Shown piece after piece: positions 8,141 through 17,578 of a stretch of DNA of 64,000 nucleotides; positions within the stretch are counted from its first letter, which is position 1; every line of letters starts with the position of its first letter. The stretch lies in NCBI GenBank assembly GCA_017546175.1, contig JAFYXM010000004.1, positions 124,001-188,000 on the forward strand, read 5' to 3'. The notes under the pieces were generated by a model. It was not told the origin of the DNA. It ran no database searches and worked only from the letters and a program-made list of their open reading frames with translations. Origin of the DNA: Elusimicrobiaceae bacterium. GTDB lineage: Bacteria > Elusimicrobiota > Elusimicrobia > Elusimicrobiales > Elusimicrobiaceae. The position numbers and the translations under genes are program-made.

Positions 8141-9331
8141 ATGAACGAGAAGTTTAATTTTTTAGATGAAGAAATTGCTAATTTAAAAGCAGAAAACCGC
8201 TTGATTAAGCTGCATATTTTGGAGTCGGAGCAAGCCCCCGTAGCTACGATTGACGGCAAAAAAGTGGTCAATTTGACCTCTAACAACTACCTCAGCTTAA
8301 CCACTCACCCGAAAGTAAAAAAAGCCGCCATTGAAGCCGTGGAAAAATACGGTATTGGTACCGCGGCCGTGCGCACGATTATCGGTACAATGACTATGCA
8401 CGAAGAGTTGGAAAGACGGTTAGCCGCCTTTAAAGGAACGGAGGCCTCTTTGCTGACACAATCCGGTTTTACCGCCAATACGGCCACCTGCCAATGTTTG
8501 ATGACCAGTCCCGAAGACGTGCTGATTTCTGACGAGTTAAACCATGCCTCCATTATTGACGGCGGCCGCTTGGCTAAAGCCAAAAAGAAAGTCTATCGCC
8601 ACAGCGATATGGCCCATTTAAAAGAGATTTTAGAAAGTGATGATGTAAAACATGCCCGTCGTAAACTTTTGGTAACTGACGGTGTGTTTAGCATGGATGG
8701 AGATATTTGTAATTTGCCCGATATCGTGGAACTATGCGATAAACATGGCGTTATTACCATGATTGATGATGCACACGCTTCCGGTGTACTCGGAGAGCAT
8801 GGTCACGGAACGGTGGAACATTTTAAAATGCAGGGGAAAGTGGATATCCAAATCGGTACTTTGTCTAAAGCTTTTGCTGCGGTGGGCGGTTATGTAGCCG
8901 GCCCGCAAAAACTGCGCGATTATATGATTTCCACAGCTCGTCCGTTCTTGTTCTCCAGTTCTCAGCCGCCCTCTGTGATTGCCACTTGTTTGGCAGGCTT
9001 GGACGTGATTGAAAATGAACCCGAACGCTTGAAAAAACTGTGGGATAATACCCGTTATTTCAAAGAAGCTTTGACCAAAGCCGGCTTTGACACCGGAAAT
9101 AGTGAAACGCCTGTCACTCCCGTTATGGTAGGCGATAGCGCCAAAGCCCAAGAACTCAGCAAACGCCTGTTTGAAGAAGGAGTATTTGCCTTGGCTATCG
9201 TATTTCCGACCGTGCCGCGCGGCAAAGAACGATTGCGCACTATTGTAACGGCCGGTCATACGAAAGAGGACTTGGAATTTGCCGTTGAAAAGTTTACCAA
9301 AGTCGGCAAGGAAATGGGCCTGATTAAATAA
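8141..9331 (+). CDS. kbl: Glycine C-acetyltransferase (2-amino-3-ketobutyrate CoA ligase)
   Basis: 396 residues, PLP-dependent alpha-oxoamine synthase family. It cleaves 2-amino-3-ketobutyrate with CoA to glycine and acetyl-CoA. PLP lysine K243 lies in GTLSKAFAAVGGY. TIDDAHASGVLGEHG (about 207-221) is the cofactor aspartate region, and SNNYLSL is the N-terminal substrate loop. The length fits Kbl. Sequence alone could also allow BioF-like activity, but coupling to tdh makes Kbl the clear choice. AAGGAG lies just before the ATG. Together the two genes convert threonine to glycine and acetyl-CoA. Confidence 0.92.
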   Translation: MNEKFNFLDEEIANLKAENRLIKLHILESEQAPVATIDGKKVVNLTSNNYLSLTTHPKVKKAAIEAVEKYGIGTAAVRTIIGTMTMHEELERRLAAFKGTEASLLTQSGFTANTATCQCLMTSPEDVLISDELNHASIIDGGRLAKAKKKVYRHSDMAHLKEILESDDVKHARRKLLVTDGVFSMDGDICNLPDIVELCDKHGVITMIDDAHASGVLGEHGHGTVEHFKMQGKVDIQIGTLSKAFAAVGGYVAGPQKLRDYMISTARPFLFSSSQPPSVIATCLAGLDVIENEPERLKKLWDNTRYFKEALTKAGFDTGNSETPVTPVMVGDSAKAQELSKRLFEEGVFALAIVFPTVPRGKERLRTIVTAGHTKEDLEFAVEKFTKVGKEMGLIK

Positions 9332-9351
9332 GTGTATTTTTCGTTTGATAC

Positions 9352-9388
9352 AGGAGTACAAAGAAGCTTTCTTTGTACTCCTTTTTTT
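9352..9388 (+). terminator. Terminator of tdh-kbl
   Basis: Perfect 12-bp stem AGGAGTACAAAG (9352-9363) with CTTTGTACTCCT (9371-9382), then seven T. Confidence 0.9.
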
Positions 9389-9441
9389 GCAACTAAAAAT
9401 AAATACAAAATGATAAAATAAGCGTATATTCGGGAGGAGTT

Positions 9442-10341
9442 ATGAAGAAAGGGATATACGCTTTTTTATTGATTGCAGGGGTGGTGGCTTTTGGGGTTTG
9501 GTGGTTTGGCACACAAGAGGAAGCAGCCGTCGTTCCCATGCGCGGAGAAAAATTAAAGGTAGTCGCTTCGGGCTATGTGCCGTATGATTTGGCGCGCAGT
9601 ATCGGCGGGGATAAAATAGAGCTTTCTCAGTTGATTCCCGCAGGCACGGAGCCACATCATTTTGAGCCGACTCCGGGCGATATTATCAAAGTAAATCACA
9701 GTGATGTTTTTGTCTATGTTTGCGCTGAATTGGAGCCGTGGACACAAGATATTTTAAAAGGTTTGCCTTATGTCGTTTCTGTGGAGTCCGCACCGCTTTT
9801 GGAAGGGGAAGACCCCCATGTATGGATGACGCCGTATGGTGCCTTGTCCATGGCGCAGACGATTGCGCAAGCTTTGATAGAAAAAGACCCGCAGAACAAA
9901 GCTTACTACCGCCAAAATCTTAAAAACTTTGAAAAAGAAATTCAAGTTTTGCACAGTGCTTTTAAGCTGGGGCTTGCCAATTGCCAAAGCCGTGAAATGA
10001 TACATATCGGCCATTTGGCTTTTGGAGCATTGGCGCAAGATTATGGGCTAAATTTGCATGCGTTGACGGGTACTTCGCACCAAAGTGAACATTCCGTACG
10101 CAAACTGGCAGATTTGGTTAAACTGATTAAGAAACATCAAGTCCGTGCCGTCTTTACCGAAGAAATGCTCTCGCCGGATTTGGCAAACACCGTTTCTTTG
10201 GAAACGGGGGTATTTGTTTTGCCGCTTTATACCGTACACGGTGTGAGTAAAGAAGATTTTTCCGCGCAAAAAACGTATTTAGATTTCATGCGCCAAAATT
10301 TAACCAATTTACAAAAAGGATTACAATGTCAAGCGCAGTAG
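9442..10341 (+). CDS. Metal ABC transporter substrate-binding protein (ZnuA/TroA cluster A-I)
   Basis: 299 residues. An N-terminal hydrophobic segment (about 5-22) exports or anchors it; there is no lipobox. The metal ligands expected of this family are visible: PHHFEP, DPHVWM, IHIGHLAF and a carboxylate in VFTEEMLSPDL. SHQSEHSVR lies between the lobes. It lacks the long His-rich loop of many ZnuA proteins, so zinc or manganese both remain possible. GGAGGAG precedes the ATG, and TGATAAAAT at 9411-9419 is a plausible extended -10 box. First gene of an importer operon whose next gene overlaps it by 16 bases. Confidence 0.88.
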   Translation: MKKGIYAFLLIAGVVAFGVWWFGTQEEAAVVPMRGEKLKVVASGYVPYDLARSIGGDKIELSQLIPAGTEPHHFEPTPGDIIKVNHSDVFVYVCAELEPWTQDILKGLPYVVSVESAPLLEGEDPHVWMTPYGALSMAQTIAQALIEKDPQNKAYYRQNLKNFEKEIQVLHSAFKLGLANCQSREMIHIGHLAFGALAQDYGLNLHALTGTSHQSEHSVRKLADLVKLIKKHQVRAVFTEEMLSPDLANTVSLETGVFVLPLYTVHGVSKEDFSAQKTYLDFMRQNLTNLQKGLQCQAQ

Positions 10342-11159
10342 AAATTAAAAATCTATCCTTTCGTTACACTCACAATTGGGTGCTGGAAAATATTTCTGCC
10401 AATGTGAAAGCAGGCGATTATGTGGGTGTGATCGGCCCAAACGGCGGCGGAAAAACTACCCTTTTAAAGTTGATTTTGGGGCTTGAAAAAGGAAAAGGGA
10501 AGGTAAAACTTTTCGGCACGGACGTCGCTCGTTTTTCCGATTGGAAAAAGGTGGGCTATTTGGCGCAAAAAAGCCCTGTAGCTCAAACTCGCTTTCCTAT
10601 TTCGGTGGAAGAAGTGGTGCTGATGGGTCTTTGTTATGACGTTAAACACAAAGAGGCCACTGCTGAGAATTTAAAACAGGTTTACCGTGCTCTTTCTCAA
10701 ACGCATACACTTGATTTAGCCAAACGCATTTTCGGGCATTTGTCCGTCGGACAGCAACAGCGTGTTTTGTTGGCGCGTGCCTTGGTCAGCAAACCGCAAC
10801 TTTTGATTTTGGACGAGCCCTCTGCCGCTTTGGACGTAGATAGCCGAGATTTGTTTTTCGGCTTGCTCGGAGAGCTTAATAAAAAGCATGGAGTTACTAT
10901 TTTGCTTATTACCCACGATACCAGTGAAGTCGGCAAATACATTTCCAAGTTTATGTATATTGATAAAGAATTGGTCTTTTTTGGAGATAAAGAGCAGTTC
11001 TGCCAGTCTAAAAAGGTAGCCGAAAAACTGGGCAGCTTTGCCCAACATACCATTGATCATTTGCACAATCAGGGGCATTGCCCGTTGGGGTGCAACTGCG
11101 AACACGAACACACCCATCACCGTGCGCAACACGGGGCGGAGGCTTTGCATGCTAAGTGA
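10326..11159 (+). CDS. Metal ABC transporter ATP-binding protein with Cys/His-rich tail
   Basis: 277 residues, ZnuC-type ATPase. Walker A is GPNGGGKTTLL, the Q-loop is LAQKSP, the signature is LSVGQQQR, Walker B is LLILDEPS, and the switch His is in LLITHD. The last 30 residues are unusual: NQGHCPLGCNCEHEHTHH and more His, with three Cys and many His. They look like a metal-binding tail that might sense or pass on the imported metal, which is an inference. Its start lies inside the upstream gene and its end overlaps the permease start by 11 bases, so translation is probably coupled. Confidence 0.92.
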   Translation: MSSAVEIKNLSFRYTHNWVLENISANVKAGDYVGVIGPNGGGKTTLLKLILGLEKGKGKVKLFGTDVARFSDWKKVGYLAQKSPVAQTRFPISVEEVVLMGLCYDVKHKEATAENLKQVYRALSQTHTLDLAKRIFGHLSVGQQQRVLLARALVSKPQLLILDEPSAALDVDSRDLFFGLLGELNKKHGVTILLITHDTSEVGKYISKFMYIDKELVFFGDKEQFCQSKKVAEKLGSFAQHTIDHLHNQGHCPLGCNCEHEHTHHRAQHGAEALHAK

Positions 11160-11988
11160 ATTTATTAGTTACGGCTTTGTGCAACGGGGCCTGTTGGCAG
11201 GCTCTTTGGTGGCGGTGGTATGTGCCGTTTTAGGTGTGTTTTTGGTGCTCAAAAGACTTTCTTTAATCGGAGACGGCCTAAGCCATGTGTGTTTGACGGG
11301 GGTGGCTTTGGGGTTATTGACGCAGACCAGTCCTTTATACATGTCTGTTCCGGTGGTTGTTTTATCCTCTTTGGGTATTTTAAAAGTGATGGATAAAATC
11401 AAAGTTTACGGGGATGCAGCTATCGGCATTGTCAGTGCGGCGGGACTGGCACTGGGAATTATGATTACTGCGTTTGCCGGCGGGTTTAATGCAGACCTGT
11501 TTGGTTTTCTTTTTGGCAGCATTTTGACAGTAGGAAAAACGGAAGTATTTTTATGTGCGGTGCTTTTGGTATCACTTCTGCTGTTTTTACTTGTTTTCTA
11601 TCGTGATTTAATTGCGGCCAGCTTTGACGAAGCTTTTGCCCATACTCGCGGTATTAATGTAAAACGCCTGAATATGGCCCTGATTTTATTTACTTCCGTG
11701 GCGGTGGTGTTGGCATTTAAAGTGGTGGGAATATTTTTGATTTCTGCTTTGATTATTCTGCCGCCCGTGACGGCCTTGCTGGTAGCGAAAACATTTAAAC
11801 AAGTGCTTATTTGGGCCGCGGTAGTGGCGGTGCTGAGTGTGTGGAGCGGGGTGTATTTATCTTTTGTGTTTAATATACCATCGGGTGCTACTATTATTTT
11901 GGTGAATTTGCTCTTTTTATTAATAGGGTTTGTTTATTCCAAATTAGTTTCATTACAAGATAAAAAGGAGGAAAAAGATGTTGATTAA
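11149..11988 (+). CDS. Metal ABC transporter permease (ZnuB family)
   Basis: 279 residues with about eight hydrophobic segments. Family landmarks are FLVLKRLSLIGDGLSHVCLTG near residues 35-55, ASFDEAFAHTRGINV in the coupling region, and VVGIFLISALIILPPVTALL near the end. It would form the membrane channel for Zn or Mn with the two upstream products. The true start is the ATG at 11149, overlapping the ATPase stop; a longer frame from 11038 would read antisense-like text inside the ATPase. It overlaps nth by 11 bases. Confidence 0.92.
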   Translation: MLSEFISYGFVQRGLLAGSLVAVVCAVLGVFLVLKRLSLIGDGLSHVCLTGVALGLLTQTSPLYMSVPVVVLSSLGILKVMDKIKVYGDAAIGIVSAAGLALGIMITAFAGGFNADLFGFLFGSILTVGKTEVFLCAVLLVSLLLFLLVFYRDLIAASFDEAFAHTRGINVKRLNMALILFTSVAVVLAFKVVGIFLISALIILPPVTALLVAKTFKQVLIWAAVVAVLSVWSGVYLSFVFNIPSGATIILVNLLFLLIGFVYSKLVSLQDKKEEKDVD

Positions 11989-12616
11989 AAAACCAGATTT
12001 GCCTCTTGTTTTAGCAGAGCTAAAAAAGCTTTATCCCAAAGTCATTATTCCGCTCAAACATCGCAACGCATGGGAACTGCTAATGGCAGTAATACTTTCT
12101 GCTCAATGCACCGATGAGCGCGTCAATCAAATCACGCCGAATTTGTTTAAAGCCTATCCTACGGCGCAGGATTTGGCGGAGGCTGATATCAAAGAGGTGG
12201 AGAAAATCATTCACTCGGCAGGGTTTTATCACAGCAAGGCCTTGTCTTTAATAGAAAGCTCTAAACGTATTTGCGAAGTCTACGGAGGGGAAGTGCCGCA
12301 AAGTATGGCCGAACTTCTCACTTTGCGCGGTGTGGCCCGCAAGACAGCCAATGTACTCTTGGGAGATTATTTTAATAAACCCGAAGGCGTGGTGGTGGAT
12401 ACGCACGTAAAGCGGTTGTCTTTTCGTTTGGGCTTTACCAAGCAAACCGATCCCGTGAAAATTGAGAAAGATTTGATGAAGTTAATTCCCAAAGATAAGT
12501 GGCAATGGATTGGCATTGCGCTTATTTTGCACGGACGGAGTATTTGCCCTGCAAGAAAGCCAAACTGTGAGGGCTGTCCTCTTGCCCCGTGGTGCCCCAA
12601 AAACGCAGTAAAGTAA
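11978..12616 (+). CDS. nth: Endonuclease III (DNA glycosylase/AP lyase)
   Basis: 212 residues, the same length as E. coli Nth. It removes oxidised pyrimidines and cuts the resulting abasic site. The helix-hairpin-helix is LLTLRGVARKTANVLLG with the catalytic lysine. The catalytic Asp lies in VVVDTHVKR. The 4Fe-4S cluster cysteines follow the C-x6-C-x2-C-x5-C pattern in CPARKPNCEGCPLAPWC. AAGGAGGAA just before the ATG lies inside the permease gene, so it is co-transcribed with the metal importer, an unusual partner. Confidence 0.96.
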   Translation: MLIKKPDLPLVLAELKKLYPKVIIPLKHRNAWELLMAVILSAQCTDERVNQITPNLFKAYPTAQDLAEADIKEVEKIIHSAGFYHSKALSLIESSKRICEVYGGEVPQSMAELLTLRGVARKTANVLLGDYFNKPEGVVVDTHVKRLSFRLGFTKQTDPVKIEKDLMKLIPKDKWQWIGIALILHGRSICPARKPNCEGCPLAPWCPKNAVK

Positions 12617-12629
12617 AACTTCTTTCCAT

Positions 12630-12660
12630 AAAAAACCCCCGCGGTGAGCGGGGGTTTTTG
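12630..12660. terminator. Bidirectional terminator between nth and oadB
   Basis: Stem AAAAACCCCCGC (12631-12642) with GCGGGGGTTTTT (12648-12659), A and T runs on both sides. Confidence 0.9.
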
Positions 12661-12675
12661 TTTTTAAAACTTACC

Positions 12676-13842
12676 TTATTTACCGAGCAAAGCCAACAGG
12701 ATACCGGCCGCTACGGCACTGCCGATTACGCCGGCCACGTTCGGGCCCATGGCGTGCATCAACAGATAGTTGTTTTTGTCATATTCCAAACCGACTTTGT
12801 TGGAAACGCGGGCCGCCATCGGCACGGCAGATACGCCGGCAGAACCGATAAGCGGATTGATTTTGGTTTTGCTGAAGCAGTTCATCAGTTTAGCCAACAG
12901 CACACCGGAAGCGGTGGCCACGGAGAAAGCAATGATGCCCAGCACCAAAATACCCAAGGTTTCCGTAACCAAGAAATGGTCATATTGCAATTTGGAACCT
13001 ACGGACAAACCGAGCAAAATGGTAACGATATTGCAGAACTCGTTTTGCAAGGTTTTGGAAAGTCTTTCCGCCACGCCAGATTCTTTGACCAAGTTACCGA
13101 ATGTTAAGGCACCGATTAACGGAGCAGCAGAAGGTAACAAGAAAGCACAAAGGAGCAAAATCACCAACGGGAAAAGAATTTTTTCACGTTTGGAAACAGG
13201 GCGCTGTTGCGTCATGCGGATTTTGCGTTCTTCCGGAGTGGTTAATAGCTTCATGATGGGCGGTTGAATGACCGGCACCAAAGCCATGTAAGAATAGGCT
13301 GCCACGGCAATAGAACCCAGCAAATGGGGAGCTAAGCGCGTGGTAAGGTAAATAGACGTCGGGCCGTCAGCACCGCCGATAATACCAATGGAGGCAGCTT
13401 CTTTAAGGCCAAAGGCAAAGAGCTGTTTGTCGCCTACGTAAATGTAACCCAAGGCCACGGCACCGATCAATGTAGCAAAAATACCAAACTGAGCCGCACC
13501 GCCCAAGAGGGCCATTTTCGGGTTGGCAATCAAAGGACCAAAGTCCGTCATCGCGCCCACTGCCATAAAGATGAACAGAGGGAACAAACCGGAGTTGATA
13601 CCAAAGTTAAACACAATGCCCAAAAACCCGTTCGGGCCGGCGATTTCTTCGCCGGCGAGCATAGGGATGTTGGCGAGCAGACCGCCAAAAGCGATAGGGA
13701 TTAACAAAAGCGGTTCAAACTGCTTTTTAATACCCAACCACAAGAGGAAACAGCACACGGCAATCATGACAGCTTGTTGCCAGCAAATCATGTAAAGACC
13801 GGTGGTTTGCCAAATTTGAGAAAATGCTTGCATCAAATCCAT
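12676..13842 (-). CDS. oadB: Sodium-pumping oxaloacetate decarboxylase beta subunit (OadB/GcdB/MmdB family)
   Basis: 388 residues, strongly hydrophobic with about ten membrane segments. Diagnostic motifs are [18 protein letters not shown], the [21 protein letters not shown] region containing the sodium-site aspartate, and [19 protein letters not shown] near the C-terminus. It decarboxylates carboxybiotin on the alpha subunit and exports Na+. GcdB and MmdB are close relatives, so the substrate is set by the alpha subunit. It is the last gene of the gamma-alpha-beta operon, 12 bases after oadA. Confidence 0.93.
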   Translation of the reverse strand: MDLMQAFSQIWQTTGLYMICWQQAVMIAVCCFLLWLGIKKQFEPLLLIPIAFGGLLANIPMLAGEEIAGPNGFLGIVFNFGINSGLFPLFIFMAVGAMTDFGPLIANPKMALLGGAAQFGIFATLIGAVALGYIYVGDKQLFAFGLKEAASIGIIGGADGPTSIYLTTRLAPHLLGSIAVAAYSYMALVPVIQPPIMKLLTTPEERKIRMTQQRPVSKREKILFPLVILLLCAFLLPSAAPLIGALTFGNLVKESGVAERLSKTLQNEFCNIVTILLGLSVGSKLQYDHFLVTETLGILVLGIIAFSVATASGVLLAKLMNCFSKTKINPLIGSAGVSAVPMAARVSNKVGLEYDKNNYLLMHAMGPNVAGVIGSAVAAGILLALLGK

Positions 13843-13854
13843 AGCAGGCCTCTC

Positions 13855-15648
13855 TTATTTGATTTCCGCCAAGGCATGACCGGTTTGTACTTGGTCACCT
13901 TGTTTAACGAGGAAGTGTACCGTTCCGGCAGCAGGAGCGCTGACCGGGGTTTCCATTTTCATGGCTTCCAGTACCAAGACTTCTTGGCCTTCGGATACGG
14001 TTTCACCGTCTTTAACGCAGAAGCGTAATACAGCACCCGGCATGGGAGCGGCTAACGTGGCACCGGCGCCGGCAGCGGCCGGTTTGGCAGCAGCCTGAGC
14101 ATCAGCAGCACCTACACCGATGGTGTAGCGTTTGCCGTTGACTACGGCCACATTGTCACCTTCAAAAGATACATTGTAATCTTTGCCTTCTACGGTTACT
14201 TTGCACGCGTCGCAGTTAGCAGCGGCAGCGGCTTTGGCTTCTACTTTGCGCACACCGTTTACTTTGGCTTCGCCTTTGAGGTACATTAAGCCTTTATCAC
14301 CGCAGGTAGCCACGATGAAAGCATTTTCTTCGTTGACAGGCAAGCCGGCTTCTTTGAGTTTTTCTTCCGCTACTTTGAGGCCTTTTTTCGGGTTGGCATC
14401 ATTGAGTTCAAGCGGGGTTTTGGTGGTGGGTTCTAAACCTAATTGTTCAGCGGCAATTTTGACCACATTGGCATCCGGTTCCACCGGAGTTTTGCCAAAA
14501 TAGCCTAACACCATTTTGCCGTAACCGTCGGTAATTTTTTTCCAAGGGCCAAACATTACGTTGGCATAGGCTTGTTGGAAGTAGAATTGAGAAACGGGGG
14601 TTACGGAAGTACCGAATCCGCCCAATTTCACACATTCGCCCATGGCTTCCACCACTTGGGGGAACTTGTCAAAGGTGCCGTTATCGCGCATCATTTGCGT
14701 GTTAGCGGTCAAAGCACCACCCGGCAAGGGAGAGAACGGAATAATCGGGTTGACTTTGGTGGCCTCGGGCGGCAAGAAATAGTCTTTCATACAGTCGCAG
14801 AACACGTTTTCGGCTTCTTGAATCTTCTTGGGATCAATGTCCAAGGTATATTCGCTGCCGCGCAACGCATGCCACATGGTCAAGATGTCCGGTTGGCAGG
14901 TACCGCCGGAAACGGGCTGCATGGAGAGGTCCAAAGAGTCGGCACCGTTTTCAATAGCGGCTAAACAGCAGGCAATAGCGTTACCGGCGGTTTCGTGCGT
15001 GTGGAAAACGATTTTGGTGCCTTCGGGTAAAAGTTTGCGGGCCATGGCGATCGTGCGGCCGACGGTGACCGGAGTAGAAGTACCGGAAGCGTCTTTAAAG
15101 CACACGGAATCAAACGGCACGCCGGCATCTAAAATGGAGCGCAATACTTTTTCGTAGAAAATTTCGTTATGAATCTGACCGGTGGTGTCCCAGCCGGGGG
15201 CCAAGGACATCATGCTGACGCAGACTTCGTGTTTAAGGCCGGCTTCGTGAATGCATTTACCGGAGTAGATAAGGTTGTTAACGTCGTTTAAAGCATCAAA
15301 GTTACGAATGGTAGTGGTGCCGTGTTTTTTAAACAATTGGGCATGGGCTTTGATAACGTCGGAAGATTGGCTTTCCAGTCCTACCACGTTGACGCCGCGG
15401 GCCAAGGTTTGCAAGTTGGCATCGGGGCCGGCGGTTTTGCGGAACGTATCCATCATATCAAAGGCGTTTTCATTGCAATAGAAGTACAAAGCCTGAAAGC
15501 GCGCACCGCCGCCAAATTCCATGTGGTTGATGCCGGCATGTCTGGCAGCTTCCACGGCGGGCATAAAATCTTTGGTGAGTACGCGCGCACCATAGACAGA
15601 TTGAAAGCCGTCACGGAACGCGGTGAGCATAAAATTAACTTTTTTCAT
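13855..15648 (-). CDS. oadA: Oxaloacetate decarboxylase alpha subunit (carboxyltransferase with biotinyl domain)
   Basis: 597 residues. The TIM-barrel carboxyltransferase has metal ligands D13 (FRDGFQS), carbamylated K185 (VCFKDASG) and H216/H218 (HTHETAGNA). A C-terminal biotinyl domain carries EAMKMETP with the biotin lysine near residue 564, after an Ala-rich linker. The N-terminal motif HMEFGGGARFQALYF differs from the WGGATFD of classical OadA and pyruvate carboxylase, so this is a divergent branch. Oxaloacetate is the likely substrate, but another 3-oxo acid is possible. It moves CO2 from substrate to biotin. Operon with oadG, birA and oadB. Confidence 0.9.
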   Translation of the reverse strand: MKKVNFMLTAFRDGFQSVYGARVLTKDFMPAVEAARHAGINHMEFGGGARFQALYFYCNENAFDMMDTFRKTAGPDANLQTLARGVNVVGLESQSSDVIKAHAQLFKKHGTTTIRNFDALNDVNNLIYSGKCIHEAGLKHEVCVSMMSLAPGWDTTGQIHNEIFYEKVLRSILDAGVPFDSVCFKDASGTSTPVTVGRTIAMARKLLPEGTKIVFHTHETAGNAIACCLAAIENGADSLDLSMQPVSGGTCQPDILTMWHALRGSEYTLDIDPKKIQEAENVFCDCMKDYFLPPEATKVNPIIPFSPLPGGALTANTQMMRDNGTFDKFPQVVEAMGECVKLGGFGTSVTPVSQFYFQQAYANVMFGPWKKITDGYGKMVLGYFGKTPVEPDANVVKIAAEQLGLEPTTKTPLELNDANPKKGLKVAEEKLKEAGLPVNEENAFIVATCGDKGLMYLKGEAKVNGVRKVEAKAAAAANCDACKVTVEGKDYNVSFEGDNVAVVNGKRYTIGVGAADAQAAAKPAAAGAGATLAAPMPGAVLRFCVKDGETVSEGQEVLVLEAMKMETPVSAPAAGTVHFLVKQGDQVQTGHALAEIK

Positions 15649-15665
15649 ATGTTTTCCTCGTTTAA

Positions 15666-15899
15666 TTATTTACCTTGAAATCTCTTTGCCGCCGCAATGG
15701 CAATAGCCACTAAGGCGTTATCCGCACCGGCCGCTGCTTTTTGTTGCGGCACTTCTTGCGGGAAATATTTTTCCATCACTTTTACCAGCAGACTCATGGC
15801 TTTTACACTCCATATCGTCAAGATAAGGAAGGCAAACACGATGAGCATCCCGATAATGGTGATAGATACGCTTTGCATAATCAGACTTTCTGCGTTCAT
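15666..15899 (-). CDS. oadG: Oxaloacetate decarboxylase gamma subunit (OadG family)
   Basis: 77 residues. One N-terminal membrane helix (about 9-31, ITIIGMLIVFAFLILTIW) and a soluble tail ending AIAIAAAKRF, as in OadG proteins that hold the alpha and beta subunits together. Position between birA and oadA supports this. It overlaps the birA stop by four bases. Confidence 0.85.
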   Translation of the reverse strand: MNAESLIMQSVSITIIGMLIVFAFLILTIWSVKAMSLLVKVMEKYFPQEVPQQKAAAGADNALVAIAIAAAKRFQGK

Positions 15900-16597
15900 A
15901 GCATCATATCTCCTATTGATATTTCTGTAAATCCTTCGGGGGTTTGTAAAACTAATTTACCCTCGGGGGAAATCGTTTGTACTGCGCCTGTTACTTCTTG
16001 TGCGGCATTTTTTATTTGCACGGTCTTTCCTATATAGGGGAAGAATTGTAAATAAGTGCCGCGTATTGTTTCAAATCCGTATTGTAAAAGCTTTTCGTAA
16101 GATTGAAAAAAACGATTTAAAATATCTTGTAAAAGAGCATCTTCGTTTGTTTGTATTTGTAGCCGCGCCAAAGAGGTGGCCGGTTGGCCGACATGGTCTA
16201 AATCTTGCTGGGCAATGTTTACCCCCACTCCAAGCACTAACCCCACAAAACCGTTTTTGGTAAAAAGGGCCTCGCTTAAAATGCCGCAAATTTTTTGGCT
16301 ATTAACTAATACGTCATTGGGCCATTTTAAATGACTTTCGGCCCCCAACCCACGCAAAGACTCGCACACGCATAAGGCCATCAGCTGTGTGAGGTTGGGC
16401 AAAAAGTCGGTTTTTTGAGGCTTGAGTAAGAGCGAAAAATACAGTCCGCCTTCTTGGGAAATCCACTTTCGGTCTAAACGTCCGCGTCCGGCAGTTTGTT
16501 GCCGCGCGATAATGACGGTTTGGTCGGCTAACAAAGAACAATTGCGTTTTGCGTAAGCATTGGTGGAATCTAGCACGTCAAAACGAAGAATTTGCAT
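15896..16597 (-). CDS. birA: Biotin--[biotin carboxyl-carrier protein] ligase (single-domain BirA)
   Basis: 233 residues, the catalytic domain only; the N-terminal HTH repressor domain of E. coli BirA is absent. The biotinyl-AMP loop is TAGRGRLDRKW (35-45). KWPNDVLV carries the catalytic lysine, and GVGVNIAQ follows. It attaches biotin to the OadA lysine, and it heads the decarboxylase operon, so carrier and ligase are made together. There is no Shine-Dalgarno sequence. TAAAAT at 16610-16605 ends seven bases before the ATG, so the message may be leaderless. Confidence 0.92.
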   Translation of the reverse strand: MQILRFDVLDSTNAYAKRNCSLLADQTVIIARQQTAGRGRLDRKWISQEGGLYFSLLLKPQKTDFLPNLTQLMALCVCESLRGLGAESHLKWPNDVLVNSQKICGILSEALFTKNGFVGLVLGVGVNIAQQDLDHVGQPATSLARLQIQTNEDALLQDILNRFFQSYEKLLQYGFETIRGTYLQFFPYIGKTVQIKNAAQEVTGAVQTISPEGKLVLQTPEGFTEISIGDMML

Positions 16598-16647
16598 ATA
16601 TTATATTTTACCAAATTAGGAGCGAAAAAGCAGAAGTTTGAGGCAGA

Positions 16648-17571
16648 TTATTTTGTTTTAGCGGCAAATAAAATAGCCTCTATCATGCTGGCGGGGTTGG
16701 CTTGGTTTTTGCCGGCGATGTCAAAGGCGGTACCATGGGTGGGGGAAGTGCGCAAAAAGTCTAGGCCTGCGGTGATGTGAACCACCGGTTTTTTAGCGGC
16801 CAATTTTAGCCCGAGCAAAGCCTGATCGTGATACATGCACAAAATACCGTCAAAATGGCCTTTAATGTGTTTGTCCCACAAAGAATCGGTGGGATAGGGC
16901 CCTTGGACATGAATCTTTGCTTTTTGTAAAGCTTTAATAGCGGGTAAAATTACTTCTTTTTCTTCTCTGCCAAAGCGCCCGTCATCACCGTTATGCGGGT
17001 TTAATGCGCTTACGGCAATGTGCGGATTTTTGATGCCTAATTTTTTCAAAGCATCGGCAAAATCTTTGCCGGCTTGCACAATACGATTTTTAGTTAAAAT
17101 ATTGGGAACATCTTTAATGGAAAAATGCTCTGTGGTTAGTGCACAGTGTAAATCTGCACTGACAAACATCATAAGAGCCGTTTTGCCATAATACTCACGC
17201 AAAAATTCGGTATGTCCCGTAAAATCTATCCCTGCTTTGCCCCAACTCTGTTTGGAAACGGGAGCCGTTACCACGGAGGTCTGATACCTCTCTGCCAGTT
17301 TGCAAGCCAGTTTTAATGCTTTAAAAGAGATTTCTCCACCCCATTTACTCGGCCCGATAGTCGTAGGTTTATCGGCGGTAGATTCCACCGCAAGCAAAGA
17401 CGCTAAGTCAGAAGTTAACCCTGCTTTTTTTAAGGTATTAGGCTCCCCTATCACAATGGGGGTGCAAGCTTTTTGAACGCGCTTATCCTGCAGGGCCTTG
17501 ACCGTTACTTCCGGTCCGATACCTAGCGGATCTCCTGCCGTAATAAAAAGAATGGGTTTGTGGTTTTTCAT
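16648..17571 (-). CDS. pdxA: 4-hydroxythreonine-4-phosphate dehydrogenase
   Basis: 307 residues, typical for PdxA of the deoxyxylulose 5-phosphate-dependent vitamin B6 pathway. Motifs: TAGDPLGIGPEV at the N-terminus, TGHTEFLREYY, SALNPHNGDDGRFGREE with a metal His, YHDQALLGLK, and SPTHGTAFDIAGK at the end. The gene follows a SurA-like chaperone gene, the same order as surA-pdxA in enterobacteria. A hairpin separates the two. No pdxJ is visible in the window. A PdxA2-like dehydrogenase is a less likely alternative. Confidence 0.93.
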   Translation of the reverse strand: MKNHKPILFITAGDPLGIGPEVTVKALQDKRVQKACTPIVIGEPNTLKKAGLTSDLASLLAVESTADKPTTIGPSKWGGEISFKALKLACKLAERYQTSVVTAPVSKQSWGKAGIDFTGHTEFLREYYGKTALMMFVSADLHCALTTEHFSIKDVPNILTKNRIVQAGKDFADALKKLGIKNPHIAVSALNPHNGDDGRFGREEKEVILPAIKALQKAKIHVQGPYPTDSLWDKHIKGHFDGILCMYHDQALLGLKLAAKKPVVHITAGLDFLRTSPTHGTAFDIAGKNQANPASMIEAILFAAKTK

Positions 17572-17578
17572 ATTTTAC

